Assembly (NCBI GenBank): GCA_027924585.1 | Contig: BSBM01001937.1 | Location: 186,001-250,000, forward strand | DNA length: 64,000 nucleotides | Reading direction: 5' to 3' | Origin: Larix kaempferi | Taxonomy: Eukaryota; Streptophyta; Pinopsida; Pinales; Pinaceae | Notes under the pieces: model-generated | Seen by the model: only the letters and a program-made list of their open reading frames with translations | Databases searched by the model: none | What the model was told of the DNA's origin: nothing | Program-made: the position numbers and the translations under genes | Shown here: positions 1 through 12,439 of the stretch, in pieces | Numbering within the stretch: the first letter of the stretch is position 1 | Layout of the letters: every line of letters starts with the position of its first letter

Positions 1-1112
1 GCCTACGCTAAATGACCGATCTATGAAAATATTTGGTGTTTCTCTCCCCTTCCTTGATCCATTGCACCCTTGATTTTTTCTTCCATGGGATCTCCTCTTG
101 CGCATTTCTTTCGACTACTTGCTGCTTGATAATGGATTCCTCAATTTTGAGCTAATCCGAAATCCTATGTTCAATTATTTCCATCTGAATCTCCTTGAGG
201 CGTTGTTCCAAAGAGCGCTAAGCTTCGAAGATGTTACCAAAAGACTCCTTGTTCCATTTTCTGAGTCGTTGCTTCAGGAATTTGAGATTTTACTAGAATC
301 TGTGCATAAGGGAACCTTCAATCTCCGGAGCATCCTCCCACCATTGGTGAATTTTCTCATTTAATTCTAGGTGGGAAAGACAAAACTTCTCAAATCGAAA
401 AGGCCGACAGTAAGGTGAACCTGAAATATCTAGCCAAAGATGGATTGGCCAATTGTCTAAACTAGTAGTTGGAAGGATCGAAGCCTCCATAGGAATTACC
501 TTCATCATAAGGGAATCATAAACCGTAAAGATATCAAGACGATAGGCAATGTTTTGATTTCCAAATCTTCGATTGGACCAAGTGAAAACCCCATTGGTCT
601 TTTCCAGGTCGATAAGGAAAAGGCGGGTAATGAGGGATTGGAAGTCAAGGTTGTCTTAATCTAATCAGCGAAGACCTCCATGCTTCTCCTCCAAAGAGGT
701 AATAATGTTGAAATCGCCCCAAGGATCCAGCATTTCCCCTGTATGATCTCCTGAAGTCGCTCGATATCAACTAGGAAGTCAATTTTTTCCTGCATTGAAG
801 TCGGGCCATAAGCATTGGTAATGACGCCTTCTTGATACGAGCCAATGATCCTAAATTTGGTTGAGAGAGTCCATCGAGTGGAAAACATATTGACTATCAA
901 GACTGTCATAGGGTTCCATAGGAGGGCTAACCCAGCAGAGGATCAACAAGAATCAAATATTACAAAATTTCCATTCTTCCAACATTTTGAAAGGATGGAA
1001 TTAACCTCTTTGTCTGAACATTTAGTTTCTTGAAGAAATAGGATGTCAGGGTTTCCCTCCATAATATATTTCCAAAGGAGACGATGTTTTCTCCTTCCAT
1101 TCAAGCCTCTTG
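1..1112 (-). pseudogene. L1-type LINE ORF2 endonuclease relic, continues past left edge
   Basis: Read on the minus strand this is the N-terminal apurinic-type endonuclease of a plant L1-like retrotransposon. It opens near 1110 with the conserved N-x-RGLN segment, followed by a run ending FLQETK (about 1020-1040), the GGDFN-type segment near 700-720, and the C-terminal NWPIHLWL and PFRFEKF motifs at about 380-450, which correspond to the DHWP and PFRFE motifs of the family. The frame is broken: shifts separate the blocks near 910-1000 and near 710, and a stop lies at 661. Reverse transcriptase would lie left of the window. No poly(A) tail or target duplication is visible. This is an inactive fragment. 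Family recognition is firm; exact limits are not. Confidence 0.75.
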
Positions 1113-1745
1113 GGTAAAATTATGGATGTATCATGGCCCAATTGGCATTGTGAGGTCACTGGGTGTGTGACACCACAACAAAAACACATGGAATCAAACG
1201 AAATAAAATTGTATGAAAACCAACTGTCAATAAAAAAGAATCAAATTTGGATGGATGGATCATCATTAATGGAAACAATAAACCAAGGATATAAGGAAAT
1301 CATATTACTTGGTTTCATCACATGTAAATCCATGAATTGCAAAGCTTTGAAAACAAATCTTTTTGAAGAAGGGTACTATTTTATGACCAAGGGGGGTATA
1401 TATGGGATTAAATGTATATTATATGACCCAAATTGGGGCATATATGAGGTTAAATGTATATGTAATGAAGTAAATGTATATGTAATAGTGGTTGACATAA
1501 TGAAGGGCACACTTATGTAATGTGGATAGGTATATATAGAGATCATGTAGTCATTATTGAGAGGAACATGTGAATTGGATATATAAATGTATTGGGGAAT
1601 TTGGAGGAGGTTCTTCCATTTTTTAGGAGTTATTGTGTAACTCATCTCTTTTATCTATCATGGATTTGTTCTCCATGTTACATTTGTTGTACATTATGTG
1701 TGCTCTACTATATTATGCTATCTTAAGTAATTTTTTCATAACAAC
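1113..1745. other. AT-rich spacer with LTR-like features, unassigned
   Basis: There is no convincing coding sequence. The stretch contains imperfect repeats of a GGTTAAATGTATAT-like motif (about 1400-1490), a TATATATAGAG TATA-like run near 1530-1540, and pyrimidine-rich sequence before the Gypsy fragment starts. It could be a degraded LTR, but I found neither a partner LTR nor a primer-binding site next to it. Confidence 0.25.
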
Positions 1746-1749
1746 TATA

Positions 1750-3722
1750 GGATTTGCAAGCCCAAAGTAAATTTCAACAAACCAGATACTACAAATGGAT
1801 GGGGTTTTTACAACAATTTACTCTTATCATCAAGTATAAGAAGGGAAGCATTAATATACTAGCATGCATGCTCTCAAGGCTACCCACATCCAAGATCGTA
1901 ACTTTGGGGACTCTTATGCACATGGAGCATTTCACCCAAAAGCATACAAAGAATCATACATAAAAGATGAGGACTTTAAAGAGGTGGTTTAGAAGCTACA
2001 AGGCCAACTTCATATAGAAGAAGGTGATGGTAATGCTAACTATTATCTCCAAACTGGGTTTCTCTACAAGCTAGATAATTTATGTGTTCCTAAAGGTGAA
2101 ATATTGAATCTTATTAGAGATACTCACAAACCCAAAGTTGCAAGGCATTTTGGTGTTGGGAAGATAGTAACTTATAGAGGTATTTGTATTGACCCAAAAT
2201 GCAACAAGATGTAGCTAGGTTAATTAGGGGGTGCATACTTTGTTGTACCCTCAAAACCACCAATAGGGAGCAAGGGTTATATTACCCCTTACATGTACCT
2301 ACTAGACCATGGGAGAGCATCTCCATGGATTTCATGGAAGGTTTTCTAAGAACCAATAAGGGACATGATTATCTATTTGTGGTGGTTGAAAATTTAGTAA
2401 GGTGTGCATTATCGTGCCTTGTTAAAATATCATCAAGGGACAATACACAACAAACATGTCATTTGAAAAGGTATGGGTGCACTTTTGGATACCAAAGAGC
2501 ATCATCTCAAATAGAGATACCATATTTCTTAGCATCTTTTAGCCTACACTTTGGGAGAAAATGGAGACTAATTTAAAGAGATGTATAACTTTCCATCCAT
2601 AGAAAAATGTGCATAAATAAATAGTGAATTGGACATTGGTTCATATTTTGGGAGGTTATAATCAGAAGCATCCAAGGACTTGGGATGATAATTTATTTAT
2701 ATTCATTGATTTTATAACATAGTAGTCCACACTTATACCAGTAAGTCCCCTTTTGAAATTTCCTTTAGGTATTTGACACCTTTTCCCTTAGATGTTTTCT
2801 ATCGACAACAAGGAGGGTGAAAGAAAACACCAAAGAAGGAGCATTAAAGACTAAAAATATCATTGATAAGATTAGGTATATCCATTTGCAAGTACATGAG
2901 ACATGAAGAAGTCATAGGAAAAATACAAGGCACCAGGGTATTTTTTAAGGATTCTAATATTACACTTAAGTTTAGTATCCTAGGCGATTATTTTGGATTG
3001 GAAAAAACATAGATATAGATAGGTAGGCTAATATTAAATACAAAACCTACAATTTACTACTGAAACATGTAATTTTTGGTGAATATTATGCTAAAAAAAC
3101 ATATTTTATGTAAATATAGGTGATATTAGAGTCTTAAAATGACCAAATAGCGAATTTATTTTTTGAAAAAATGCGCAAAAAATAGCCAATTGGCGAAATT
3201 TCGCCCCTAAAAATTACCTTGCAAGGCACAACATGATTAGCATAGGATGGAGAAGACATTCAAGGTGGGAGATAGAGCTTCGTTGTGTCTAAACAAGGAA
3301 AGGCCACAAGGTCTTGGTAAGAAGATCAAGGATTTACAATATGGTCCTTTTGAAGTGTTGGAGAAGGTAGGTGATAATGCCTACATACTCAATCTACCCC
3401 CATATATGCACATTCACTCACAAGTGAATTTGGAAAATCTAAAACTCTATGAGCTTTCCATGTTAGACTAGGAAACTGATTAGCAAGTATTACATACCAT
3501 AGAGGACTTAGAACCAAAACTCAAACAAAGTTAACAAAAGATACAATTTTGTAGAAGTACAGAACAACTAGATGGGGGAAACATGAACTTTGGTAGGTTG
3601 GGTTGAAAGGACAACTTCTAGGTAAGGCCAAATAGTACTCCAGAGAGAAGATAGAAGGAAATCGTCATCACCTCTTTCAGTAAAATATTTTTGGGACCAA
3701 AACATCTCTAAATGGGGAGGTA
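1750..3722 (+). pseudogene. Ty3/Gypsy pol relic: RNase H end, integrase, C-terminal domain
   Basis: The 5' part reads as the end of Ty3/Gypsy RNase H (RYYKWMGFLQQF, then IKYKKGSINI and LSRLP, with the usual AD before MLSR changed to AC). Next comes an integrase with an HHCC-like zinc region (about 2120-2250, ending GCILCC) and the core SMDFMEGF. The second catalytic Asp, normally in a VVVDRFSK-like motif, reads Glu (VVVEN). Frames shift repeatedly after about 2400. The integrase C-terminal region resumes at 3247 (KTFKVGDRA to YGPFEVLEKVGDNAY), and a chromodomain-like tail is scrambled at 3580-3660. A purine-rich GGGGAGG tract near 3714-3721 may be the polypurine tract. The 288-bp MITE at 2934-3221 splits the gene. 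gag, protease and most of reverse transcriptase are missing. Old and dead. Confidence 0.8.
2934..3221. mobile_element. hAT-type MITE with TIRs and 8-bp target duplication
   Basis: A 288-bp AT-rich insertion with imperfect terminal inverted repeats: the left end starts CAGGGTATTTTTTAAGG and the right end, reverse-complemented, starts CAAGGTAATTTTTAGGG. It is flanked by identical 8-bp direct repeats CAAGGCAC at 2926-2933 and 3222-3229. An 8-bp duplication with CAGGG-like ends is the hallmark of hAT transposons. Removing the insert rejoins the Gypsy integrase C-terminal reading around the family's YKARH-like segment, which supports the boundaries independently. It has no coding capacity, so it would depend on a transposase elsewhere. 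Confidence 0.85.
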
Positions 3723-4214
3723 TGATATGAAATATATCATTGTGTAATTTTCCATCCATTTTGGTATTTTCTAGGTGGAAAAAATTAACATATTGGCTTG
3801 TAGGGATCATTTTCAAGGTAGGTCTTTCTTTGGTGATTTGTGGTCTAGAAACTTCCAAATCCTATTTGAGGCATCAAACAACATTTTTTGGTTTTCAAAA
3901 ATTTGCAAATAAAGTGATAACCTCTTAACACAATTCTACACATTGATATCTTTCCAACAACATCAAGATAACCTCAATAAGAGTTTGTATGGGGACAGTT
4001 ATGTCTCCCACAAGTTAACCTATCCTATTGACCACCATGATATCGAGTGGATTCTAGGTCAACTTCCATTTCTCACTCATGTGAAGCTAGTATTGTGTGG
4101 AATTTCAAGAAGAATCTGGAGGTTCCAAAAGCCTAACCCTAATACGGAGTTGAGGCATGCAAAAAACCCTAACCCTAATTGTAGATGACTATTAGGTCAT
4201 TATTAAATCTAGCC
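3723..4214 (+). repeat. Possible 3' LTR remnant of the Gypsy relic
   Basis: This stretch begins with TG directly after the purine-rich tract that follows the Gypsy pol relic and holds no supportable gene. It may be the remains of the 3' LTR. No matching 5' LTR is in the window, and the end is undefined. It contains two short CCTAACCCTAAT-like runs near 4130-4175, too short to be telomeric. Confidence 0.3.
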
Positions 4215-4649
4215 ACTAGGATAGGAAGGGGTTCCATTTTTATTCAGTGTTGTTCCATATTAGAGAAGAGTATTAGGAGTGGGATATTGAAGCATAAAAG
4301 AGGCAATAGAAGATCTTGGAGCAACCATATAAGCCACAATGTCCATGGCAACTCCATAATGAGTGCACTTTATTTGTATTTGTATTTCATAACCGAGAAC
4401 AAAAAAGCAAGGCATGGGCCTCATCTACTAGTTGGGTTTTTCCAAGGTACATCTTGTCTTCATTGTTTGGATGGTGTGTAATTTCCTTAACTTAATTTAT
4501 TTCAATTTCAGTTTATTTCATTATTTTGTGCACTAAGCTAGTAATATTGAATATGAATCTAAAGTAAAACACGACATAATAAGAGATTATAGAATATTGT
4601 AAGATTTGTTGTGATATACTACTCCACTGGAATATCCATGACAATTTAC

Positions 4650-5763
4650 ACATAAAAAACCACCAATTTTGTTAAAGAGATTGCATATATATAATCCTCA
4701 ACCTTTAATCTTGGATGCAAAGATCATTAATGCCACAACATTGTTAAGGATATGTGCCTCTATGAATGATCTTGTTTATACTCATATTTCCACATATCCA
4801 TTGAACCCATTAGTTGTGTACCCAGGTTCCCATGACTCTCCCATTAAAGTGACCATGTACTTAGGATTATGTGAGTCAAAGCTCAACTTGGACCATTCTC
4901 CATTTCATAAGATCTACTATTGCTTCAAAATTTAACCTCAACAATCCTCAACCACTACAACCAACTAGTTCCAAGTTGGGTTTGGTGGCTATTCAACTTC
5001 AAACCATGGTTTTATAGTAGGTAGGTATCTTACTACAACATCCTAAAACTACATGTATTTATCAAACACAATTGGCCATTTATTTGTAGTGTATGCTACC
5101 TTTTAGAAAAATGTGATAGTTATTTTTGTAGCTTCTTCAACTAATAGTTCTCCCTTGAATATAGCTACAAGTTTAGTGTCAATGCACTACTCAGTGTTCT
5201 TTGAAATCATGAAGTAGTCATGCACTTTTTAGTAGACTTCATGTAAAGTGTTCTACAAAGACTTGTTTTGATTGTCCAAAGCATCTAGTTGGGGCACAAG
5301 TGACATGCCAGTTTCATTTTCCCTTCTTTTGTGGTGTGTGTGGCTTCTTCATAGGATTCATTGTATTATTTGAGGGAAAGATGTATTTCTTCATCAATAG
5401 ATTTATCTTCTGGTGCGATAATTGCCTTATGGTTCTACAATTTTCTCCACAAGGTGCGACTTTTACTTGCTAGCCAATCCAACATATTCAACTTGTTTTG
5501 TGCCTTGTCAAGCACAATTCCAACTAGATTTAATGCAACCCTTTTCTCATATGCCTTACCTTCTAAGTAGTTCCAAGCCACTATAATACCTCTTCTGCAT
5601 TTGTCTTTTTCCTTCTACAATACTTGGCATCATCATCTCTTTTCCCTAGCTTGTCATCTACACTTATTTCCATGGCTTACAATCATCAAGTTTGTGCTGC
5701 CCTTCACAAAAAGGTTGTGACACTTGTTCCACGAGCTCTCTTGTGTCTTTGCGAAGCATCCAT
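4650..5763 (-). pseudogene. Unrecognised broken coding-like relic in copy A
   Basis: I do not recognise this family. On the minus strand an ATG at 5763 opens a short frame (MDASQRHKRARG...). After stops and frame changes, a second coding-like block near 5340-5600 reads MAWNYLEGKAYEKR..., with a lysine-rich amphipathic pattern and LASKSRTLW. The corresponding blocks of copy B give similar peptides, so the reading was probably once under selection. Relative to copy B, about 130 bp are missing just after the start, apparently by recombination at a short repeat (AACAAGTGT). It may be part of an unclassified transposon gene. Stops in all frames rule out a functional product. Confidence 0.3.
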
Positions 5764-6279
5764 ATTGGTCTCCATCTTTAACATCAATTGATATGGAACT
5801 AAAAAAACTATAGGCTGAAAAATAACAACAGAGTTATTAGTTCATTGCTAATAGTCCCTTCTTTTACTTACAAGCACTTTCTTTATATAGGCATATGGAG
5901 TAGGAGTATTCTAAATGTTATAAGTTGGATGTTTCCCAACCATTGCTGATGGAATACAACAATACAATATTTGGTCAAATTGCAATTTTTAATGTTGAAA
6001 TTGCATTTTTGATTTTATAAATGGATTTAGTACTCTCAAATGCCCCTATTGTATCGAGATTATGCAATCTCAACCATTGATACCTACAATTCCAACAACT
6101 CTTCTAAACTCTTAACCATATTTTGAACAAAAATTATCAAAAAAATATGAATTAAAAAAATCCAAATTGTAGCATATTTAGACTACTATCATGGACTAGA
6201 TATGTCACATTTGATTGTCTTCCTTTATAAAAAATCCAAAATCCAAATTGTAACATGTTTAGACTACTATTATGGAATA

Positions 6280-6294
6280 TCTCTCTCTCTCTCT
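6280..6294. repeat. (TC)n microsatellite
   Basis: A short TC dinucleotide run inside copy A of the tandem duplication. Confidence 0.9.
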
Positions 6295-6787
6295 CATATG
6301 TTTTCCTGTACCACCTATGTCTAGATCTACTCGAAATTAATGTACATCTAATCACGTTCATTCTCGACTTTGTTCACTCTACTCTCATATGGTTTCCTGT
6401 ACCACCTATGTCTAAATCTACTCGAAATTAATGTACACCTAATCACATTCATTCTCGACTTTGTTCACTTTGTCCTTAAAATGAGGGTGTGCAATTGCAA
6501 GTCCAAAATATAGTCATCTCTACACAATACATAATTGTAACTGGAATACTTATATGCTATGCATATCTTTAATTATTAACACATTATTAATTAAGTTTAT
6601 ATTATTTATAATATTAAAATTGATCTCTTCTATACGAACTTTAATTGATTTGTCTTGTTACAGGTTGACAATAAAGTTACCACCTTAAAAAAAAATTATA
6701 AAAGTAAATAAATAAACTCTAATTAATTAACAAGTAAAACTTTTCATAAAATCAACTCATTTATTTTTATATTAATTATCATTAATA

Positions 6788-7009
6788 TACTTGTTAGTTG
6801 GGTAGTTCAAATAATCACATAATGTCATATTATTGTTTTTCCTTCTGGGCTCAACCTAATCTATAACACGTCTCCTCCCACAAAAGGGCAACCTCAACTA
6901 CTTGTTAGTTGGGTAGTTCAAATAATCACATAATGTCATATTATTGTTTTTCCTTCTGGGCTCAACCTAATCTATAACACGTCTCCTCCCACAAAAGGGC
7001 AACCTCAAC
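6788..7009. repeat. Perfect 111-bp tandem duplication
   Basis: Two head-to-tail copies, 6788-6898 and 6899-7009, appear identical base for base. Copy B of the surrounding large duplication (near 10600-10700) has a single diverged version, so this duplication arose recently and only in copy A. No coding content. Confidence 0.9.
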
Positions 7010-8419
7010 TACCACATCTCCTCCCACTAAGAAAGTGTTTTTTTTTTTTTTTTTAATTTTAGGAGGGCCCTTGTTTGTGAGATTCGATTTAGTGTAGTTA
7101 ATCGTCAACCAAAAGGTACATGGAAATATCAAAACGTGGAAGGGATTCCTTACTCTCTTCTCAATTTACTCCAAACTTATTTAGCTACTTTAGACGTTGA
7201 GTTCGTTTAGATGATTAATTATTGATTGTCTCCTCTAGCCTTAACCTTGACACACTTATTTAGTTCGAATGGTGGTGAGAAGGAGTATTATTTTTTATTT
7301 TATTTTTTAAGCTAATTCCAATGTTCATAATTGACGTGTTGAGTTTTTAATAGGTAAATTTTTGTAATAGTTTTAAGTCTTATGTTAACACAACTTCAAA
7401 CTTTTTCAAAATTTAGTTTACCATAAATTTTATCTTCTAAATGAAGGGAAGTGTTCGATAGGTTTTTCCAATATATGTATGTTATTAAAAAAATAGAATA
7501 AATTATCACGTTTTTAAGCTTAGATGTCTTTGAAACATTTTTTTGTGTCAGCAAATTGTGTTTTGGTATTGGGTCCTTCTACTATCAGGGTTTGGTATTC
7601 TTCCACATTTTAGATAGATGAACTTTGTACTTCGGTAAGAGGTTGTTGCATTTCTACTCTTATGCAATGGAAAACAACATGTCATAATATAATAGTCTTC
7701 TTCAACGATAGTTCCCACTTTCCAAACACAATTTTATCATAAATTACTTTGCTCTTATCAACATAATGTAAATTTGAATGAAGATTATGGATACCATCTC
7801 ACTTATCTTTGATTATAAACATACGGAAAACATCACCATTAACTTAAAGAAATGTATGGCTTTAGTATTATCAATTTTACAAGAAGGGTTTCCATTCTTA
7901 TTATATTGAGTGTTGTTCCATAGTAGAGAAGATTATTAGGAGTAAGATATTAAATCATAATAGAGGAAATATAATATCTTGGAGCAACCATATAGACCAC
8001 AACCTTCATGACAACTCCATCATGAGTGCATTTTCTTTATATTGGAATTTCATAATTGAGAAGAAAAAAGAAAGGCATAGGTCTCGTTTGGGTTTTCCCC
8101 TATTGAGTTTTTTCAAGGTACACCTTGTGTTCATTGTGTGGAAGGTGTGTAATTTCCTTAACTTATTTTATTTCAATTTCAATTTATTTTAGTATTTTGT
8201 GCACTAAGCTAGTAATATTAAATTTGAATCTAAAGTAAAACATTGCAGAATATAGTAAGATCTATTGTGACAAACTACTTCAGTGGAATGTCCATGATAG
8301 TTTACAGATCAAAAGCCACCAATTTTGTTAAATATATTACATATATATAAGCCCCAAATCGTGGTTACATAAGATTCTAGAATAAATATGAAAAGTACAA
8401 CTATTATCCCCCCAACTAA

Positions 8420-9597
8420 GATTATTCAGTGCCTTTAACCCTCGATGCAAAGATAATTAGTGCCACAACAATTTTAAGGATATGTGCCTTTATGAATGGT
8501 CTTATGCGTACTCAAACTTCTACATATCCATTGAACCCATTAGTTGTGTACCCAATTTCCATGACTCTCCCATTATGTGGGTCAAAGCTCAACTTGGACC
8601 ATTCTCCATTTCATAGGATCTACCATTGCTTCAAAATTTAACCATTACAACCAACTAGTTCCAAGTTGGGTTTGGTGGCTATTCAACATCAAACAAAGGT
8701 TTTATAGTAGCCTAGGGCTCTTACTAGAACATCCCAAAACTACATGTATTTATCAAACACAATTGACCATGTATTTGTATTGTATGCTACCTTCTAGAAA
8801 AATGTGATAATTATTTCATCAGTAGCTTCTTCAACTAATAGTTTTTCCTTGAAGATAGCTACAAGTTTAGTGCCAATGCATTACTTAGTGTTCTTTGAAA
8901 TTATGAAGTACTCATGTGCAATTTTTGGTGGACTTCATCTAAAGTGTTCTACAGTGACTTCTTTTGATTGTCTAGAGCATCTAGTTGGGGACATGACACT
9001 TGCCACTTTAATTTTCCCCTCTTTTGTAGTGTCGATGGCTTCTTCATAGGATTTATTGTATTATTCGTGATAAGGATATTTCTTCATCAATAAATTTATC
9101 TTGTGGTCATATAATTGCTTTATGGTCCTACAATTCTGTTCATAATGTGTGACTTTTACTTGCCAATTAGTCTAGCATCTTCAACTTATTTTCTTCCTTG
9201 TCAAGCATAGTTCCAACTAGATTTGCAATCTTTTTCTCATGTGCCTTATCTTTTGAGTAGTTCCAAGCCATTACACTACCTATTCCACATTTACCTCTTT
9301 CCTTCTACAACACTTGTCAACCTCCTCTTTTTTCCCTTGCTTATCATCTACACTTGTTTACTTGGCTTGCAAGCATCAAGTTTGTGCCAACCTTCACAAA
9401 AGGGTTGTGACCTTGGTGACTACATTGCTCTCCTCGAAAGCAGTGTATTTAGCATCACTAGTTTCCTACCAAGTTTCAAGGAAGTATCCTTCTAGTTGGC
9501 TTCAAACTGTTGCAATCACATCACTTACTGCATATTCCCAAACTCTTGTATCCGACACTTGTTCATGAGCTCTCTTATGTCTTTTGGAAGCATCCAT
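8420..9597 (-). pseudogene. Unrecognised broken coding-like relic in copy B
   Basis: Counterpart of the relic in copy A. The minus-strand ATG at 9597 opens MDASKRHKRAHEQVSDTR and continues for about 30 codons to a stop; a downstream block starts MAWNYSKDKAHEKK. Many in-frame stops follow, yet the two copies share peptide similarity along about 1 kb. Copy B keeps about 130 bp lost from copy A and so is the better template for family searches. I cannot name the family from sight. Confidence 0.3.
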
Positions 9598-10058
9598 ATT
9601 AGTATGCATCTTTAGCATCCATTGATATGGTATTAAACAACCTAAAGGTACACAAATAATAAGAGAGTTATTATTTCATTGTTAATAATCCCTTCTTTTA
9701 CTTAGAATCACTTTCTTTATATAGGCATATGGAATAGGAGTAATCTAAACGTCATATGATTTTGACATTTTTTTACTGTCGTCAACAAAATCTAATGATA
9801 CCATCTTTCAAATTGTAGTTTTTTATTGTTTAAATTGCATTTTTGAATGAATTAATAGATTTGGCACCCTCAAACAACCCTATTGTACCCAGATTGTCAA
9901 TCTCAGCCACTAGTATCTACAATTCCAACAATTCTTTTGAACTCTTAACTAGATTTTGAACAAAAATTATCAAAAAATGTGACGAGAAAAAATCCAAATC
10001 ATAGCATGTTTAGACTACTACTATGGAATAGGGATGTCATGTTTGGTTGTCTTCCTTT

Positions 10059-10059
10059 A

Positions 10060-10090
<31 letters not shown>

Positions 10091-10102
10091 AGATATAGAT
10101 AT

Positions 10103-10147
<45 letters not shown>
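10059..10147. repeat. Compound (TA)n(GATATA)n(TA)n microsatellite
   Basis: Long TA run interrupted by several GATATA units, inside copy B. The corresponding site in copy A lacks the expansion. Confidence 0.95.
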
Positions 10148-10157
<10 letters not shown>

Positions 10158-10549
10158 CCCTAATTAGAAGTCTAAAATTTATTAATCCCTAACTAGAAGT
10201 TATACTATTTACTCTCATGTGGTTCTCGTACCATCCATGCTTAGATCTACTCAAAATTAATGTGCCTTTAATCGCATTCATTGTCGACTTTGTCCAGTTT
10301 GTCCTTCAAATCAAGGGTTTGCAATTACAAGTGCAAAAAATAGTCATCCCAAGAGTACTTGTGCTTTATGCACAACTTTAACTATTATCACATTATTAGT
10401 TAAGTTCATATTATTTATAATATCAACAATTATCGCTTCTATACAAACTTTAATTAATTGTTTTATTTTCCTTATCAATCAACAACAAAGTTATGATAAA
10501 TTATACCACTTAAAAAAATTATAAAATTAAATAAAAGTACTTTAAAAAA

Positions 10550-10550
10550 A

Positions 10551-10585
<35 letters not shown>
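10550..10585. repeat. (AT)n microsatellite
   Basis: AT dinucleotide run with a single GT interruption. Confidence 0.95.
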
Positions 10586-12098
10586 ATTAATATAATTATG
10601 TTAGTGGTGTATCTCCAAATAATCACATAATGTCATACTATTGTTTTACCATTCTAGGCTCTTGACCTAATCAACCACGTCTTCTCCCATCAAAGGCAAC
10701 CTCATCTACACATTTGCTCCCACTAAGAAAGTGTTTTTTTAGGAGGACCCTATTTGTGAGATTTGATTTAGTGTAATTAATTGTCAACCAATATGAACAA
10801 AGATACATGGAAAGAACAAAAGTGGAAGGAATTCCTTACTCTTTTAGCAATTTACTCAGTAACCTTCTTTACCTACTTTAGAGGTTGAGTTCATTTCAAG
10901 ATTATTGATTGTCTCCTCTAACCTTGACCTTGGATACACCTCTTGGGTTTCCATCCACCTAGAGGCCCACAAGAGCGTCTTCTTAAACTAGCTTACACGT
11001 TGAGTTCATTTAAAGCGTATCAATTGTCCCCTCTAGCTTTACCCTTGTACACACCTCTTAGGTCTACCCATAAACCCAGTTCATCTTCTTGGTTTCAAAG
11101 GTTATAACCTAGATCATCTTCTTGGTTTCAAAGGTTATAAGGGCACTTTGCTACCAAAATTCCAATAAAAGGTTGGTGATTAACATTGAAACACGAGTAA
11201 ACTTATGTTTTTTTAAGAAAGGCACATATGCCAATATTTTCCACTTATCCATTTGTTTTATGCTATGATAAGATAAGATGTGGGTTCGTTTTTTAATGTT
11301 CAAATCTTAGTTTTTTTTACGTTTATAATGTAAAAATATGAAAAAGTTAAAAGGTGTGAATCGGATTTTGGTTATTTTTTTATTTTTATGATTTAATAAT
11401 ATGAAAAAGTTAAAAGGTGTGAATCAGATTTTGGTTTATTTTAATGTTTATGATATAATAATATGAAAAATTAAAAGGTGTGAATCAGATTTAGTTTGAA
11501 TGGTGGTGAGTAGTATTATTTTTTTATCTAGATTCAATTTTTGTAAGTGACATGTGTTGAACTTTTAATAAGTATATTGTTATAATGGTTTTGAGTACTA
11601 GGTTGACAAAGCTTCAAGTTTTTACAAACTCTAGTTCACCATGGGTTTCATCATCGAAATGAAGGGAAGTGCTCGATGAGTTTTTCCAAGATGTGTATTT
11701 CATGAAAAATAAAATAAAATGACATAATTATAGGCTTAGATGTCTTTAGAACAATTTTTGTGTCAGTGAATTCTGTTTTGGTATTGGGTCCTTGTATTAT
11801 CAGGATTTGGTATTCTTCCACATTTTAGCTAGAAGAATTTTGTGCTTGGGTAATAGGTCGTTGCATTTCTACTCTTATGCAATGTAAAACAACATATCAT
11901 AATCTAATAATTTTCTTCAACAATAGTTCCCACTTTCCAAACACAATTTTATCACAAATTGCTTTGCTCCAATAAACATAAATGTATATTCTAACGAAGA
12001 TTATGGACAACATCTCACTTGTCTCTCAGTATAAACATATATAATCACCAATAACTCAAAGAAACTTATGGTTTTAGTATTATCAATTTTATAACAAG

Positions 12099-12439
12099 AT
12101 CTTAAAAAAAAAAACAAAGTCAACCTCTTAAGGAAACCATTAAACACTTTCCCTCATTTCGAAGATGATACAACTGGTAAACCATATACTTTATGGTTGA
12201 AGATCGATAAAAAAATATACTCATTAAAATTGCAATATATCATTGATGAAAATTGATCAATATAACATTCCTCCACTTAACCACTCAAACTAAACCCAAT
12301 TAACTACACAAAAATACACATTTATTAAAATTCAAACCTAATTTATTTACATAATAATACTTCATCTCACCCTCCACACAACAACCCAACAAACATATTA
12401 GCAAACAAAAATTAAATTCATTATAAATTTTCCCACATT
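12099..12439. other. AT-rich spacer
   Basis: AT-rich sequence following the end of copy B. I see no gene and no repeat structure in it. Confidence 0.4.

Larger units (their letters stand above)
4215..7885. repeat. Copy A of a ~4 kb tandem duplication
   Basis: From about 4215 the sequence matches, block by block and in the same order, the segment starting near 7886. Examples: 4245-4360 matches 7910-8025; 4690-5230 matches 8430-8920; 5970-6140 matches 9830-9985; 7500-7870 matches 11720-12080. Copy A is shorter than copy B because of internal deletions. By eye the copies differ by many substitutions and indels, so the duplication is old. No terminal repeats of a known element class were found at its ends. 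Confidence 0.8.
7886..12098. repeat. Copy B of the ~4 kb tandem duplication
   Basis: Second head-to-tail copy of the segment starting at about 4215. Its right end, at about 12060-12098 (TTTTAGTATTATCAATTTTA), matches the right end of copy A at about 7860-7882, which fixes the period. It differs from copy A by expanded AT microsatellites at 10059-10147 and 10550-10585 and by a region at about 10920-11500 with three near-identical GTGTGAATC(A/G)GATTT motifs. Confidence 0.8.

Noticed and set aside
1750-3722. Endogenous pararetrovirus instead of Ty3/Gypsy
   Set aside because: An integrase with HHCC-like and C-terminal domains is present and no movement-protein or coat features are seen, so a Gypsy retrotransposon is the right class.
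4130-4180. CCTAACCCTAAT and AAACCCTAACCCTAATT, telomere-like
   Set aside because: Only two short runs with two units each, separated by unrelated sequence; not an interstitial telomere array.
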